A stretch of DNA of 64,000 nt, from positions 992,001 through 1,056,000 of the forward strand of contig CAVWMN010000010.1 of assembly GCA_963756115.1 (NCBI GenBank), read 5' to 3'. Positions 36,391-46,800 of this stretch are shown here, piece by piece; the first letter of the stretch is position 1; each line of letters opens with the position of its first letter. The notes under the pieces were generated by a model that saw only the letters and a program-made list of their open reading frames with translations, searched no databases and was not told where the DNA came from. A program made the translations under genes and the position numbers. This DNA is from JTS-RE37 sp963756115 (GTDB taxonomy: Bacteria; Bacteroidota; Bacteroidia; Flavobacteriales; Flavobacteriaceae).

Positions 36391-36532
36391 GGGTTGGAAT
36401 TTTAAATTTTCTGTTAATTACGTTTGGAAGCTGCTTTATTGACCTCGAATGCCAATATAGGTCTTACCGATAATTCTGCACTGAAGCCAAAACCTCATTT
36501 CTTGTACAACCGTGATGAATGAAAATGCCATG

Positions 36533-36568
36533 AATAAAAAACTGGCTGTGACATGATCACAACCAGTT
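36533..36568 (-). terminator. Rho-independent terminator after tldE
   Basis: On the minus strand AACTGGTTGTGA and TCACAGCCAGTT pair around TCATG with one G-U type mismatch, followed by six T. It lies 17 bases after the TldE-like stop codon and separates the tld genes from the DUF4159-MoxR operon. Confidence 0.8.
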
Positions 36569-36585
36569 GGAGACATTAGTCTGCT

Positions 36586-37899
36586 TTATACGGCATCTGA
36601 CAAACTGGTGAAGGTAAAGTCCCTTATTTTCATATACGGGATAAGGCTGCCATTGACCCTGACCTGTTTTCCGAGTTTTTCAAGGTTATTGAGCATAATG
36701 ATGGGGCTTTCATTAAACCTGAAATTCTTTACAGGGTGTTTTATCCGGCCATTTTCTATATAAAAGGTGCCATCCCTGGTAAGTCCGGTGTAAAGCAAGG
36801 TCTGTGGATCAACAGACCGGATATACCAAAACCGCGTTACAAGAATCCCTTTTTTGGTATCCTGTATTAGCTCCTCCAGGGTTGCATCGCCGCCCTGCAT
36901 TATGAAATTTCCCGGGAACGGAACGGCTTCAACTCCTTTCTGCTCAGCCCAATAGCGGCTGTATGCCAGATTTTTCACTACGCCATTTTCAATCCAGTTG
37001 ACTTTCTTTAAAGGCATCCCTTCCCCGTTCCAGGTAGAAGTCGGAACTTCTGGATTTAATGGGTCGGACCACATAGTAACACGCTCATCGACAATCTTTT
37101 CACCAAGTTTAGTGCCCCCATCCTTAGACATAAAGCTCCTGCCTTCATCCGCAGTACGTGCATCAAATGCAAATGCCATATTGCCAAGAAGTTCTTCGGC
37201 AGCTGCAGGTTCCAGGATAACGGTATACTTCCCGGGCTCAATAGCAAGGGCTTCTTTGGACATTACAGCTTTATCAATGGCTATTTTGGAAGCTTCTGCG
37301 GCATCAAATTTTGTGATGTCATTAAAGTCCCGCGTAGACCAGCCGGATCCCGTTCCGTCGTTACTCCTCATCGTAACCGTAAAGTCGGCATTCGTGGATT
37401 TGTTATATGCAAAAAGGCCTTTTGAATTCATCATGGCACTAAAACCGGAAGAATCATTGAGGAAACCAGCTGCGGTTACGTCACTGGCAACAGCGGGTTC
37501 AATGCTGCTGTTTGCCACATTTGCGCGATATTCCGGTGTAATTTCAGCAGTGGACGCTATAAATGTTATAGCATCATCATATGTTTGTGGGCCCATAGGC
37601 TCCATGAATTCCGGGTTTTCGGGAGATAATTTTGCCAGTTCTTCTGACCTTTTTACTACTTTTTTAAGGGATTCGTCATCAAACTCATCTATGGTGGCGG
37701 TTCCGGACTGTTTACCGAAACTGGACTGTACCACGAGCGACTGATTGGATCGGTGACCCGATGTGGAAACCGTATTCCTGGCATAGCGGATATTCCCGCT
37801 TTCACTACCATTTAAATTAACCTCACAGGCGTCCGCCGTGGAGAAGCTCAACGCTTTTTCCATTATTTTCCGGGCCTCTTCTTCTGTATATATTGCCAT
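36586..37899 (-). CDS. tldE: TldE/PmbA-like subunit of the TldD/TldE protease
   Basis: A 437-residue protein of the TldD/PmbA family without an HExxxH motif, which marks it as the non-catalytic TldE/PmbA-type subunit. Family text includes ACEVNLNGSESGNIRYARN, PGKYTVILEPAAAEELLGNM and RDGTFYIENGRIKHPVKNFR. In E. coli TldD/TldE is a heterodimeric metalloprotease that acts on unfolded peptides in microcin B17 maturation and CcdA antitoxin decay. It starts 25 bases after the TldD stop, so the pair is cotranscribed, and ends with a strong terminator. Confidence 0.85.
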   Translation of the reverse strand: MAIYTEEEARKIMEKALSFSTADACEVNLNGSESGNIRYARNTVSTSGHRSNQSLVVQSSFGKQSGTATIDEFDDESLKKVVKRSEELAKLSPENPEFMEPMGPQTYDDAITFIASTAEITPEYRANVANSSIEPAVASDVTAAGFLNDSSGFSAMMNSKGLFAYNKSTNADFTVTMRSNDGTGSGWSTRDFNDITKFDAAEASKIAIDKAVMSKEALAIEPGKYTVILEPAAAEELLGNMAFAFDARTADEGRSFMSKDGGTKLGEKIVDERVTMWSDPLNPEVPTSTWNGEGMPLKKVNWIENGVVKNLAYSRYWAEQKGVEAVPFPGNFIMQGGDATLEELIQDTKKGILVTRFWYIRSVDPQTLLYTGLTRDGTFYIENGRIKHPVKNFRFNESPIIMLNNLEKLGKQVRVNGSLIPYMKIRDFTFTSLSDAV

Positions 37900-37924
37900 T
37901 GTATTATTTTTTAGTAAAACGAGA

Positions 37925-39565
37925 TTAAATTGTCCTTCCGGTATTGATCACATTAATGCCATTGAACCTTGAAGTTGCGCTTCCATGGGATACTGCACTG
38001 ATCTGGGATGGTTGCCCCTTCCCGTCAAAAAATGATCCGAATAACCGGTAGTCCCCCTGGTCGCATATTTTAGCGCAGGAATTCCAAAATTCCTGTGTAT
38101 TAGACTGGTATGCCACATCATTGAGCATGCCAACAATCTCACCATTTTTGATTTCGTAGAAAACCGTACCCCCAAACTGGAAGTTATAACGCTGCTGATC
38201 TATGGAATAGGAGCCTCTCCCGGCAATATAAATTCCTTTTTCAACATCTTTGATCATTTCGCCAATACTATACGGGTCCTTTCCTGCTTCAAGTGAAACA
38301 TTGGGCATCCTCTGGAATTGAACATCATTCCAACTTTGTGCGTAGCAACAGCCATGCGATTCATTTTGTCCTATCATAGTAACCTGATCCCGGATAGCCT
38401 GGTAGTTGACCAGGATGCCATTTCGGATAAGGTCCCATTTTTTGCATTTCACACCTTCATCATCATAGCCTGCTGCCCCCAACGAACCTGGCTGGGTTTT
38501 ATCTGCCACAATATTTACCAGGTCACTACCATATTTAAAATCACCTGATTTCCATTTGTCAATGGTGGCAAAGCTGGTCCCGGCATAGTTTGCTTCGTAC
38601 CCAAGCACCCGATCCAATTCGAGTGGATGGCCCACAGATTCATGGATCGTCAGCCCAAGGTGGTTGGGTTCCAGCACGAGGTCGTATTTACCAGGTTCAA
38701 CGGATTTGGCGGAAAGCATTTCTTTGGCTTGTTTGGCAGCTATCGTTGCATCTTCCACCATGTCATAACTATCGCGGTACAAGGTAAGCCCTGCGGCACC
38801 TTCCAATTTTTCAGATCCCAGGCCGTCCATATATTCATAGCCCATCCCCATGGGTGCACTCATTGCCTGCCTTGTTTTGAATTTGTTCTCTGCCTTGTCT
38901 ATAGCGGTTACACTAAAGGTCGGCCATATCCTATGGATATCCTGATCGATATAGGACCCATCGGTGGAAGCAAAGTATTTTTGTTCATTTACCATAAACA
39001 GGGCAGAATTGACGAAATTTGCACCGTTTTCCATGGCCGCGGCATTGGCCCTGAGCAACAGATCCACTTTCTCGGAAACAGGCACATCTTTGAAATCCTT
39101 TTTGATGGGTGTTTTCCAGGAAACTTCCCCATATGCCTTGACCGGTGCCAGCTTAACCGGGTCCTTTTGGATTTTGGAGTTGGCCCTGGCAATGGCAACT
39201 GCCTGTTCTGTTGCCTTTATGATGCCCTTTTCAGACACATCGTTGGTTGATGCAAATCCCCAGGTGCCATTGGCAATCACGCGGATACCAATCCCGAAAG
39301 ATTCAGTATTGACTACATTCTGTACCTTGTCTTCCCGGGTAAAAACATATTGATTTAGGTATCTGCCTATCCTTGCATCAGCATACGAAGCGCCCAGGGA
39401 CCTGGCCGAATTCAGCGCAATATCCGCCAGTTGTTTTTTTACGGCACTATCCATACCGGGATCGAGCAGTGCTTCCACCGGGATGCTATTCCCCAACATT
39501 GCGGACGGCAATAACAATGCTCCCGCTCCGTATCCGGACAGTTGAACAAAATTTCTTCTTTTCAT
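37925..39565 (-). CDS. tldD: TldD-like metalloprotease with Tat-type signal
   Basis: A 546-residue protease subunit. HESVGHPLELDRVLG (about residues 312-326) is the HExxxH zinc site of TldD. The N-terminus MKRRNFVQLSGYGAGALLLP looks like a twin-arginine (Tat) signal, with a hydrophobic stretch and Ala-rich end, so this TldD is likely exported folded, whereas its TldE partner has no visible signal. It is the first gene of the tldD-tldE pair. Confidence 0.88.
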   Translation of the reverse strand: MKRRNFVQLSGYGAGALLLPSAMLGNSIPVEALLDPGMDSAVKKQLADIALNSARSLGASYADARIGRYLNQYVFTREDKVQNVVNTESFGIGIRVIANGTWGFASTNDVSEKGIIKATEQAVAIARANSKIQKDPVKLAPVKAYGEVSWKTPIKKDFKDVPVSEKVDLLLRANAAAMENGANFVNSALFMVNEQKYFASTDGSYIDQDIHRIWPTFSVTAIDKAENKFKTRQAMSAPMGMGYEYMDGLGSEKLEGAAGLTLYRDSYDMVEDATIAAKQAKEMLSAKSVEPGKYDLVLEPNHLGLTIHESVGHPLELDRVLGYEANYAGTSFATIDKWKSGDFKYGSDLVNIVADKTQPGSLGAAGYDDEGVKCKKWDLIRNGILVNYQAIRDQVTMIGQNESHGCCYAQSWNDVQFQRMPNVSLEAGKDPYSIGEMIKDVEKGIYIAGRGSYSIDQQRYNFQFGGTVFYEIKNGEIVGMLNDVAYQSNTQEFWNSCAKICDQGDYRLFGSFFDGKGQPSQISAVSHGSATSRFNGINVINTGRTI

Positions 39566-39996
39566 ACGAGTATATTTAGTTGCGTGATTTTCGGTATGCT
39601 TTAATCGAAACTGCTTCTTTTGATCGCAGTGCTTAACAAATCATAGATCTCCTCATACATTTTTTACAATGCACCTATACCGTCTGTAACTATTTGTGGT
39701 AATTTCAAAAAAAGGGTTGCGAAAAACATTGGAGAATCCGGGAACATTCAATTGCACAAAATACTGATTTTTTAAATTATATCCACAATAAATCATGTGG
39801 ATATTCTGATGTATCGGGAATGCGCCTGATACTGCACAGGCAAGTACTAATAACGAGATTTTAAAATAACGCATAAAACGGTAGCGTACAGGATGATATA
39901 ATTGCCCCGCCATGGATAGGTAAGTCTGACCGGGAATATTGCCGTACCTTAATTAACTGCAGATGTACTATTTTTGCACCGAGATTCTGATACCCT
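39566..39996. other. Intergenic region, 431 bases
   Basis: Divergent region between tldD and the CpsB-like gene. A minus-strand frame (39653-39874) starting MRYFKISLLVLACAVSGAFP looks like a signal peptide followed by about 50 residues; it could be a small exported protein or chance. TATTTTTG at 39969-39976 fits the -7 box for the CpsB-like gene, with no well-placed -33 element. Confidence 0.35.
39653..39874 (-). CDS. Possible small exported protein, doubtful
   Basis: A 73-codon frame with an N-terminal signal-like stretch (MRYFKISLLVLACAVSGAFP) and a short mature part (IHMIYCGYNLKNQYFVQL) without a known motif. A longer frame begins at 39913, but the ATG at 39874 puts the signal first. Support comes only from the signal-like start. 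Confidence 0.25.
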   Translation of the reverse strand: MRYFKISLLVLACAVSGAFPIHQNIHMIYCGYNLKNQYFVQLNVPGFSNVFRNPFFEITTNSYRRYRCIVKNV

Positions 39997-40737
39997 ATGC
40001 TTCACTATTTTAGTAAGAAATATTTTTTAGTTGATTATTTAAGGGATTTCGTGGACATCCATAACCACATTCTTCCGGGTATCGATGATGGCGCAAAAAG
40101 CCCTTCGGAATCCATTGCCCTCATCAGGGCGTTCATGCAAATCGGGGTTACCAATTTTATTGCCACTCCTCATATTATGCATAACTATTATCCCAATACG
40201 CCACAGTCTATTAATTCTTCCTTATTTGTATTGCGGGACGAGCTCTTAATAAACGATTTGAAAAACATTTCCATTGAAGCCTCTGCAGAACATATGATCG
40301 ATGATAATTTTGAGGCATTGCTGGAAAAAGGTGAGGTAATGCCCATGCGAAATGGCTATTTGCTTGTAGAAATGTCCTATTTACAGCCACCCATCAATTT
40401 TAAAGAAGCGATTATCAAAACAGCCTCCAACCGGTTTTTTCCGATCCTTGCCCATCCGGAGCGCTATGGATTTCTGCACCACAATTTGAAGAAGTACCAA
40501 AAGTTTAAAGAACAGGGCATCCATTTTCAGATGAATCTATTATCCCTTAGTGAATATTATGGGGATGAAATCACAAAAATGGCTTATAAACTACTCGATG
40601 AAGAGCTGATTGATTTTGTCGCCTCGGATGTTCACAACCTTCAGCAATTGGATGCGCTGAAAGAAATTACCCTTCCCAAAAAGCTGGTCAAACAGCTAAT
40701 CCCGGTAATCCAGCGGACCATCGAAGTCTTTTATTGA
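39997..40737 (+). CDS. CpsB/YwqE-type PHP-fold tyrosine-protein phosphatase
   Basis: A 246-residue PHP-domain phosphatase. Metal-binding text is visible: DIHNHILPGIDDGAKS (HxH), TPHIMHNYYP, YLLVEMSYLQPP, LAHPERYGFLHH and ASDVHNLQQ. In Gram-positive and Bacteroidetes systems this enzyme removes phosphate from the tyrosine-rich tail of the Wzc-like polysaccharide kinase, which lies 18 kb away across the giant surface-protein genes in this window. It is divergent from tldD and convergent with the first giant gene. Confidence 0.88.
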   Translation: MLHYFSKKYFLVDYLRDFVDIHNHILPGIDDGAKSPSESIALIRAFMQIGVTNFIATPHIMHNYYPNTPQSINSSLFVLRDELLINDLKNISIEASAEHMIDDNFEALLEKGEVMPMRNGYLLVEMSYLQPPINFKEAIIKTASNRFFPILAHPERYGFLHHNLKKYQKFKEQGIHFQMNLLSLSEYYGDEITKMAYKLLDEELIDFVASDVHNLQQLDALKEITLPKKLVKQLIPVIQRTIEVFY

Positions 40738-40835
40738 ACCGGATACGATCCAATCCCCGAGAATTTAACGATAGTAATGGAACAGGGCATGTCTGGTCCT
40801 GGTTACGGCCAGTATCCTTATCCCTGATGCAGCTG

Positions 40836-43800
40836 CTACTTTTTAAGGACCAGCCGGTAATGGTATTTTGTTTCGGTATCGGTTGTTACAGATAATGTAT
40901 ATATCCCCGCTTCAAGTTCTTCAATATTGAAACGGTATAAGGTGTTGTCCAGCCTGCCCATCTCAGCATCGAATACCCTGATGATCCGGCCCGCATCATC
41001 AAACACATAAATTTTATGTAGACGGGATACCGGATCATTTGAAAAAATACGGAACTCTGCTTCTGTTGGATTCGGATATACCTGAATACCATACGGAATA
41101 ACTGATTCCTCTTTTCCAAGGGAATCCGGGCTAGCTGCCGTGGTTTTGGAGAGCGTTCCGGATTTAGCAGACAATCCTGCACTGGTATTTACTTCCATAC
41201 CGGAAATCTTGGCATTTTCCACTACGGATGTCAGTGTGATGGTCAGGTTGCCATCATTGACGGTGATCCCGCTAAAACTTTCGATGACTGCAATGGCGCT
41301 ACCTCCCGCCGCAACGATAATGTCATAATTGCTGCGCTGTGCCTGTCCGTTCTCAATATCTATATCAAAAACCCGGGATCCCGGCCCTCCTGCCGCAACA
41401 GCCCCGAAGTAGATCTCCGCAAAATGAAGGTCTACATCAAATGTCCCGGAAGCTACCGGGATATTGTAGATTAGTGTCCCTGATGTCGTATAGCGTTCGC
41501 TGCGATACAATATATCATTAGTTGTATTGGCGATAGCCGCATTATTTCTGGCAAAGGTATTTCCACCAGAGAAAAACTGGTCAGCAGCCCATACATCCCC
41601 ATTGAAGGTAAACTCAGAACCCCCCGTATTTATGCGAATGGAAGTTCCACCACCCGGGGCAGGGAAAACCACCAGACTGACATCATCACTGGCTGTTGCA
41701 TTTTCATCGTCCGTAACCGTAAGCTGAAAGACATAGGTGCCCTCCACCAAATTCCCTGCAGTCAGGTTAGATGTGGCGGACCCACTCAGGTTTGCGGAAT
41801 TTGGGCCACTCAGCTGCGACCATGAATATGCTGTTATCTGGCCGCCGTCAGGATCATTCCCGGAACCATTAAAGACCACACTGTTGGTTGGCAGCGTAAT
41901 ATCCTGGTCCGGTCCCGCATTGGCGATAGGGTCCTGAGGCCCTGAGGAGGAACCAATTATTGAAAATGCAGAGAGCAAGGGCTGGTGCTTTCCGCCATCC
42001 GGAGAACGCCCGGTCAGGTACATGTTCAGTTCATTGTCTGAAACGGTGACCACATAGGATTTTGTGACCGGGGTTTCCACCCCTACATCACCGGTAATGT
42101 TATAATCATCCAAAACCAGATCATCTTCCAGGCTCACATCGAAAAGGCGACGGGAAAGGCCTGCAGATGGCCCCCCGGTAGCATTCCAGTAAATCTCGGC
42201 AAAATGCAGCGTAACGGTGTACGTGCCGTTGGGTATGGGAATGTCGTAATTATAAAACCGGTTATCCGAACTTCTTTCAGTCTGATATAATGGAGGTACC
42301 TGGGCATTCGTATTGGTAAAACTATACCCGCCGGTAAAATATTGATCAGCCTCATACACCTGGCCGTTATGGTTTACGGAAGGGCCTCCGGTGTTAATAT
42401 ATAGCGAATAACCATTGGATGGTGGCTCCCCGACAGTAATATCCAGCGTTATTTCATCTGTTAACCCTCCCCCGTCTGTTACGGTCAGGGTAGCCGTAAA
42501 GGTATCCTCAGTTTGATAGGTATGTTGCGGGTTGGCAATGTCCGCTGTGGAACCATCCCCGAAGTCCCAGTGATACGTTGAGATCCCTGAATCATCTGTG
42601 GAATTAATCCCCGTAAATGTGACCGATAAAGGAGCCGGACCGCTTTGGGTCGAGGCTGAGGCTACAGCTACCGGAGGCTGATTACCCGAGGAACCACCCG
42701 TCACTGAAAATGCAGAGAGCAAGGGCTGGTGCTTTCCGCCATCCGGAGAACGCCCGGTCAGGTACATGTTCAGTTCATTGTCTGAAACGGTGACCACATA
42801 GGATTTTGTGACCGGGGTTTCCACCCCTACATCACCGGTAATGTTATAATCATCCAAAACCAGATCATCTTCCAGGCTTACATCGAAAAGGCGACGGGAA
42901 AGGCCTGCAGATGGCCCCCCGGTAGCATTCCAGTAAATCTCGGCAAAATGCAGCGTAACGGTGTACGTGCCGTTGGGTATGGGAATGTCGTAATTATAAA
43001 ACCGGTTATCCGAACTTCTTTCAGTCTGATATAATGGAGGTACCTGGGCATTCGTATTCGTAAAACTATACCCGCCGGTAAAATATTGATCAGCCTCAAA
43101 TACCTGGCCGTTATGGTTTACGGAAGGGCCTCCCGAGTTAATGTACAATTCAAAACCAGTACCGGTGCCGGCCTCTTGAACGATCCAGGTAAATTGAACA
43201 GTCTGACTGTCATTTGAATTCCCGTCATTATCGTCTACCGTAATGGTCACGGTATAGGGGCTGCCGGTGGCCGCACCCGCAGCAATCGTTCCTCCTATCT
43301 GTCCATTGGTTGGTTCAATAACCAAACCCGGCGGGAGTCCGACAGCTGTATATTGCAGGTTTCCTTCACCCCCCGAGGCCTGTACAAAAAGGCTTCCATC
43401 AAGTTGCTCCCCTTCCAAACCGGATTGGTCTGCGATGGGATTGATTGTAATCGGGGTTTCCGAATCAAATGCCTCTATCACCTCAATTCCCCTGATCAAG
43501 GCATTCTGGGTGCCAATATCCATGATGGATATATCGATAAATCCATCCTGCACTTCAATAGTATGGCTTATGACGATACCATGGCGGAAACCATAGGTGC
43601 CGGAAAGGTCAATATTATCAAGATCCGGGTAGATCACCCCTTCGATTTCAACATCAAATATTCGTTGTCCGGCCTCGGATGTGGCCTGTAAACCGTCCCC
43701 CAGGTAAATCCTTACCTCATACATGCCCGGAAGCGTAACCGGGAAGGAGTAGGAAACATTCGGAAATTCAGGATAGGTATCAAATCGGACCGAATTAAAA

Positions 43801-46800
43801 ATCGACAAGGGGGTCGTGTTGGTATCAATGCCCGAATCGTATGTTAGTATATTTTGACTTAAGGAGGTATTGTTCGTTTCCGCCTGCACCAGATAAGGAG
43901 AATTATCAGCTTCGGTATCGACACTCCAATCAAGATCCCCGTCAATAGCCGCAATTTGTGGTCCTCCCGAGTTGATACGGAAAACGACTGGGGATGCAAC
44001 CACTTCCACATTAAATGATTGTTCCACAAAATTGCTATCAGCATCCGTGGCCCTGATGCTAATTATGGTAGTGCCCGGTGCGGAAGGATATGAGAGGGAG
44101 AGGGAAGTTCCATTAATCGCTGCCCCAATAGAAGAATTCGTATTTCCGGTGATACTGTAGGCAAGGTTTCCTTTGCCATTGTCATCATTGAAATAATTAT
44201 TGAGATTGATTGCTTCATCCGGAGAGTATACGTACCGGTGCAGGTCGGGCAGGTCCTGCGCAATGGTTGGGGTGCCGCTGACAACGTTCAGGTAATCCCA
44301 CGTTCCTTCAATTTCAGTCCCTGGCAAATTTGACGATCCGATAAGGCCCACCGCCAGTGGTATATTGGTTTGCTGGATCGCATTCAATACGGCACCTGTG
44401 GCTGTCATAGTGCCCAGCGTAACGTTGGTGCCACCATCAAAACTGTACAGGAATGTAAGTTGTCCATTGGCCGGGTTAACCCTTATATGGAAAGTAATAC
44501 TGCCATCCGGACGGTTATTGGTGGCTATTGCCAGCGTTACAGGGGCTTGGAGCTCATTGTTTACTTCAGCCCGGGCAGTCAGGCCGGCGGGTGTCAATAC
44601 GAATTTAATGTAGTTGTCCTGGGTGCCATCACCCAAGAATATACCCAGCTCGGCATTGGGTGGTGACTGGCTATGGTACAACTGCCTGTTGCTGTTAAAG
44701 TTCATCAACCTGGAGCTGATCGTGAACATTTCTGTGGCCTGGTTTACCTGTACTCCATACTGAAATCCCTTTTCCTGACTGTTCACTGCTCCTGCAGCCG
44801 TGCCTGCGGTCATTTGCATGGTCATCGCGCCAATAGCACCCCCCAATATGTCGTTGGGGTTGGGGTCATTCACATCATCCCGCCGGTCTAACCATTGCAG
44901 CCAGTTCGGATTGGGGGCACCATTATTCATCAACCCTGTGAACCCGAGTCCCAGATACCCTTTCAATACCGTATTACTGGAGTACATATCATTATAGACC
45001 GGAAGCTGGAAAGCATCGCTACCGGCAATAAGGGGATTTCCGAGCTGAAACGGATCGCTGCCATCCGGGATACCGTCAGCATCGTCATCCGCATCATTCA
45101 AGTCCGAAACAAGCGTTCCTCCCGCCCCTTTGTCAAAGTCATTAGGCTGGGAGCCACCGTTACAGGGGTCCGTGCCATTCTGGTCTTCATCCAGATTGGT
45201 ATATCCGTCAAAATCATAGTCGGCCGTGTTATAACCAGGAGTTGACGGGGGGTTACATATTATAAAATCCTGGGGTTCAAATACCAGGATGGTTCCTTCC
45301 AGGGTAACTACCCAGATAGATCCGGCAAAGATTTCGGTATCGCTGTTACAGTTTACGCCCAGGGCATTGCCTCCTATCCCGGATAGAAACGCATCGGTAA
45401 GCGCCTGCATGGAGCCATCCGGATTTAATTCAACCCGTCTCAGCACGCCGGTATTGACCCCTGCGATCAAATCTCCCTGCAATGCACCATTGAAATTACT
45501 GGCCGTATATTCGTCAATGGCATTGGTATTTGTACCCCAGATAGTAAGTATCTGGCTGTCATCTCCATCCGGGTTTGTAATCCCGGGACCTTGCCAGTCC
45601 CCTTCCACAGGATTGGCCATGGAGACCGGCACAGGTGGCCAGTTCGCGGGCAATGCGATATTGGAATTTGTAGTCGATCCGGGTGTCGATCCGTTGGGGT
45701 CATAAGGCTGTGTCCGAAAGACGGCACCGGTAGTAGTACCGTCTGCAGCCGGGTTCCAATATATTCCGGATCCCAGAGGGTTGGCACGGGTTGGGTTGGT
45801 ATGCCCGCCATAAAAACTGCCGAAGGTATAGGTCTGTATTTGATTCGTCACCATTTTCAGGTTATCCTGATTGTTTACAGCCTCTCCGCCCGACTCGGAA
45901 CTGCTTCCAGGTTGCAGCGGATCATAGTTATTGGTAACATTGGCAGTGCCTTCACCGACAGGGAATCCACCCCATCCCTGGTTGGCGCCGTTATCCGTAA
46001 CGTACACTGCCCCGCTTTGCGTAACGACCAGGTCATAGATATTCCTGTGACCCGGGGAAAAGATCTGTACCGGTCCTCCCGGGACGATCATAGCCTGATT
46101 TAAACCGTCGTTCCCACCGAATGGGTCATTGACATCCACCCCATTATATCCGGCAGCATTAGGATCGGTAATCCCATTGATATTAGCCCTTGTTGGATCA
46201 TCCAGGGTAGGGAGGTCATATATATATTTCCGGCCATTATCGGTCGAAACAGCCATAGTGTTCAACTGTGTCAGGTTAACAGCCAAAAGTGCTGCCGTAA
46301 GTGCATACTCCCCTGTAAATGCAAAATTTCGGGATGGGGAACCGGCATTGGTATGCCCCCCCTGCCCCACGATCAAATAATCGGTCCCGTCGATATGGGC
46401 GAAGTCCAGCCCATTGGTTCCGTGGTTTTCCTCAGATCTTGGCAGGCCTCGTACCAGATCGACCACGTCCCATGCTGTGCCGGTCCAACGCATCCGTGTA
46501 ATGATCCCGGAATTGGTATCCAATCCGCTGTCACCATTTCCACCACTGCCGAAACCCCCGATACGAAAATCGCTGGAGCACACATATACTTCCGGATTTG
46601 CCGCAGTTCCCATTACTTTGATCCCAAGTGTCTCCCGATAGGGTGAGTTAAAAGTAGACCCATCATCATTGTGGTCCGGAATGTTTTTTACTCCATTGAG
46701 GTCTTCGGTATTCAGGACGACATAATTACCAGGCCCGTTTCTCTGAATGGTAAATGCTTTTATAAGGCCCCTGTAATCTGCCACATATAACCGGCCATCC

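Noticed and set aside
42134..43099. Two nearly identical 73-codon minus frames
   Set aside because: They are the same out-of-frame shadow occurring twice because of the internal 429-base repeat, not separate genes.
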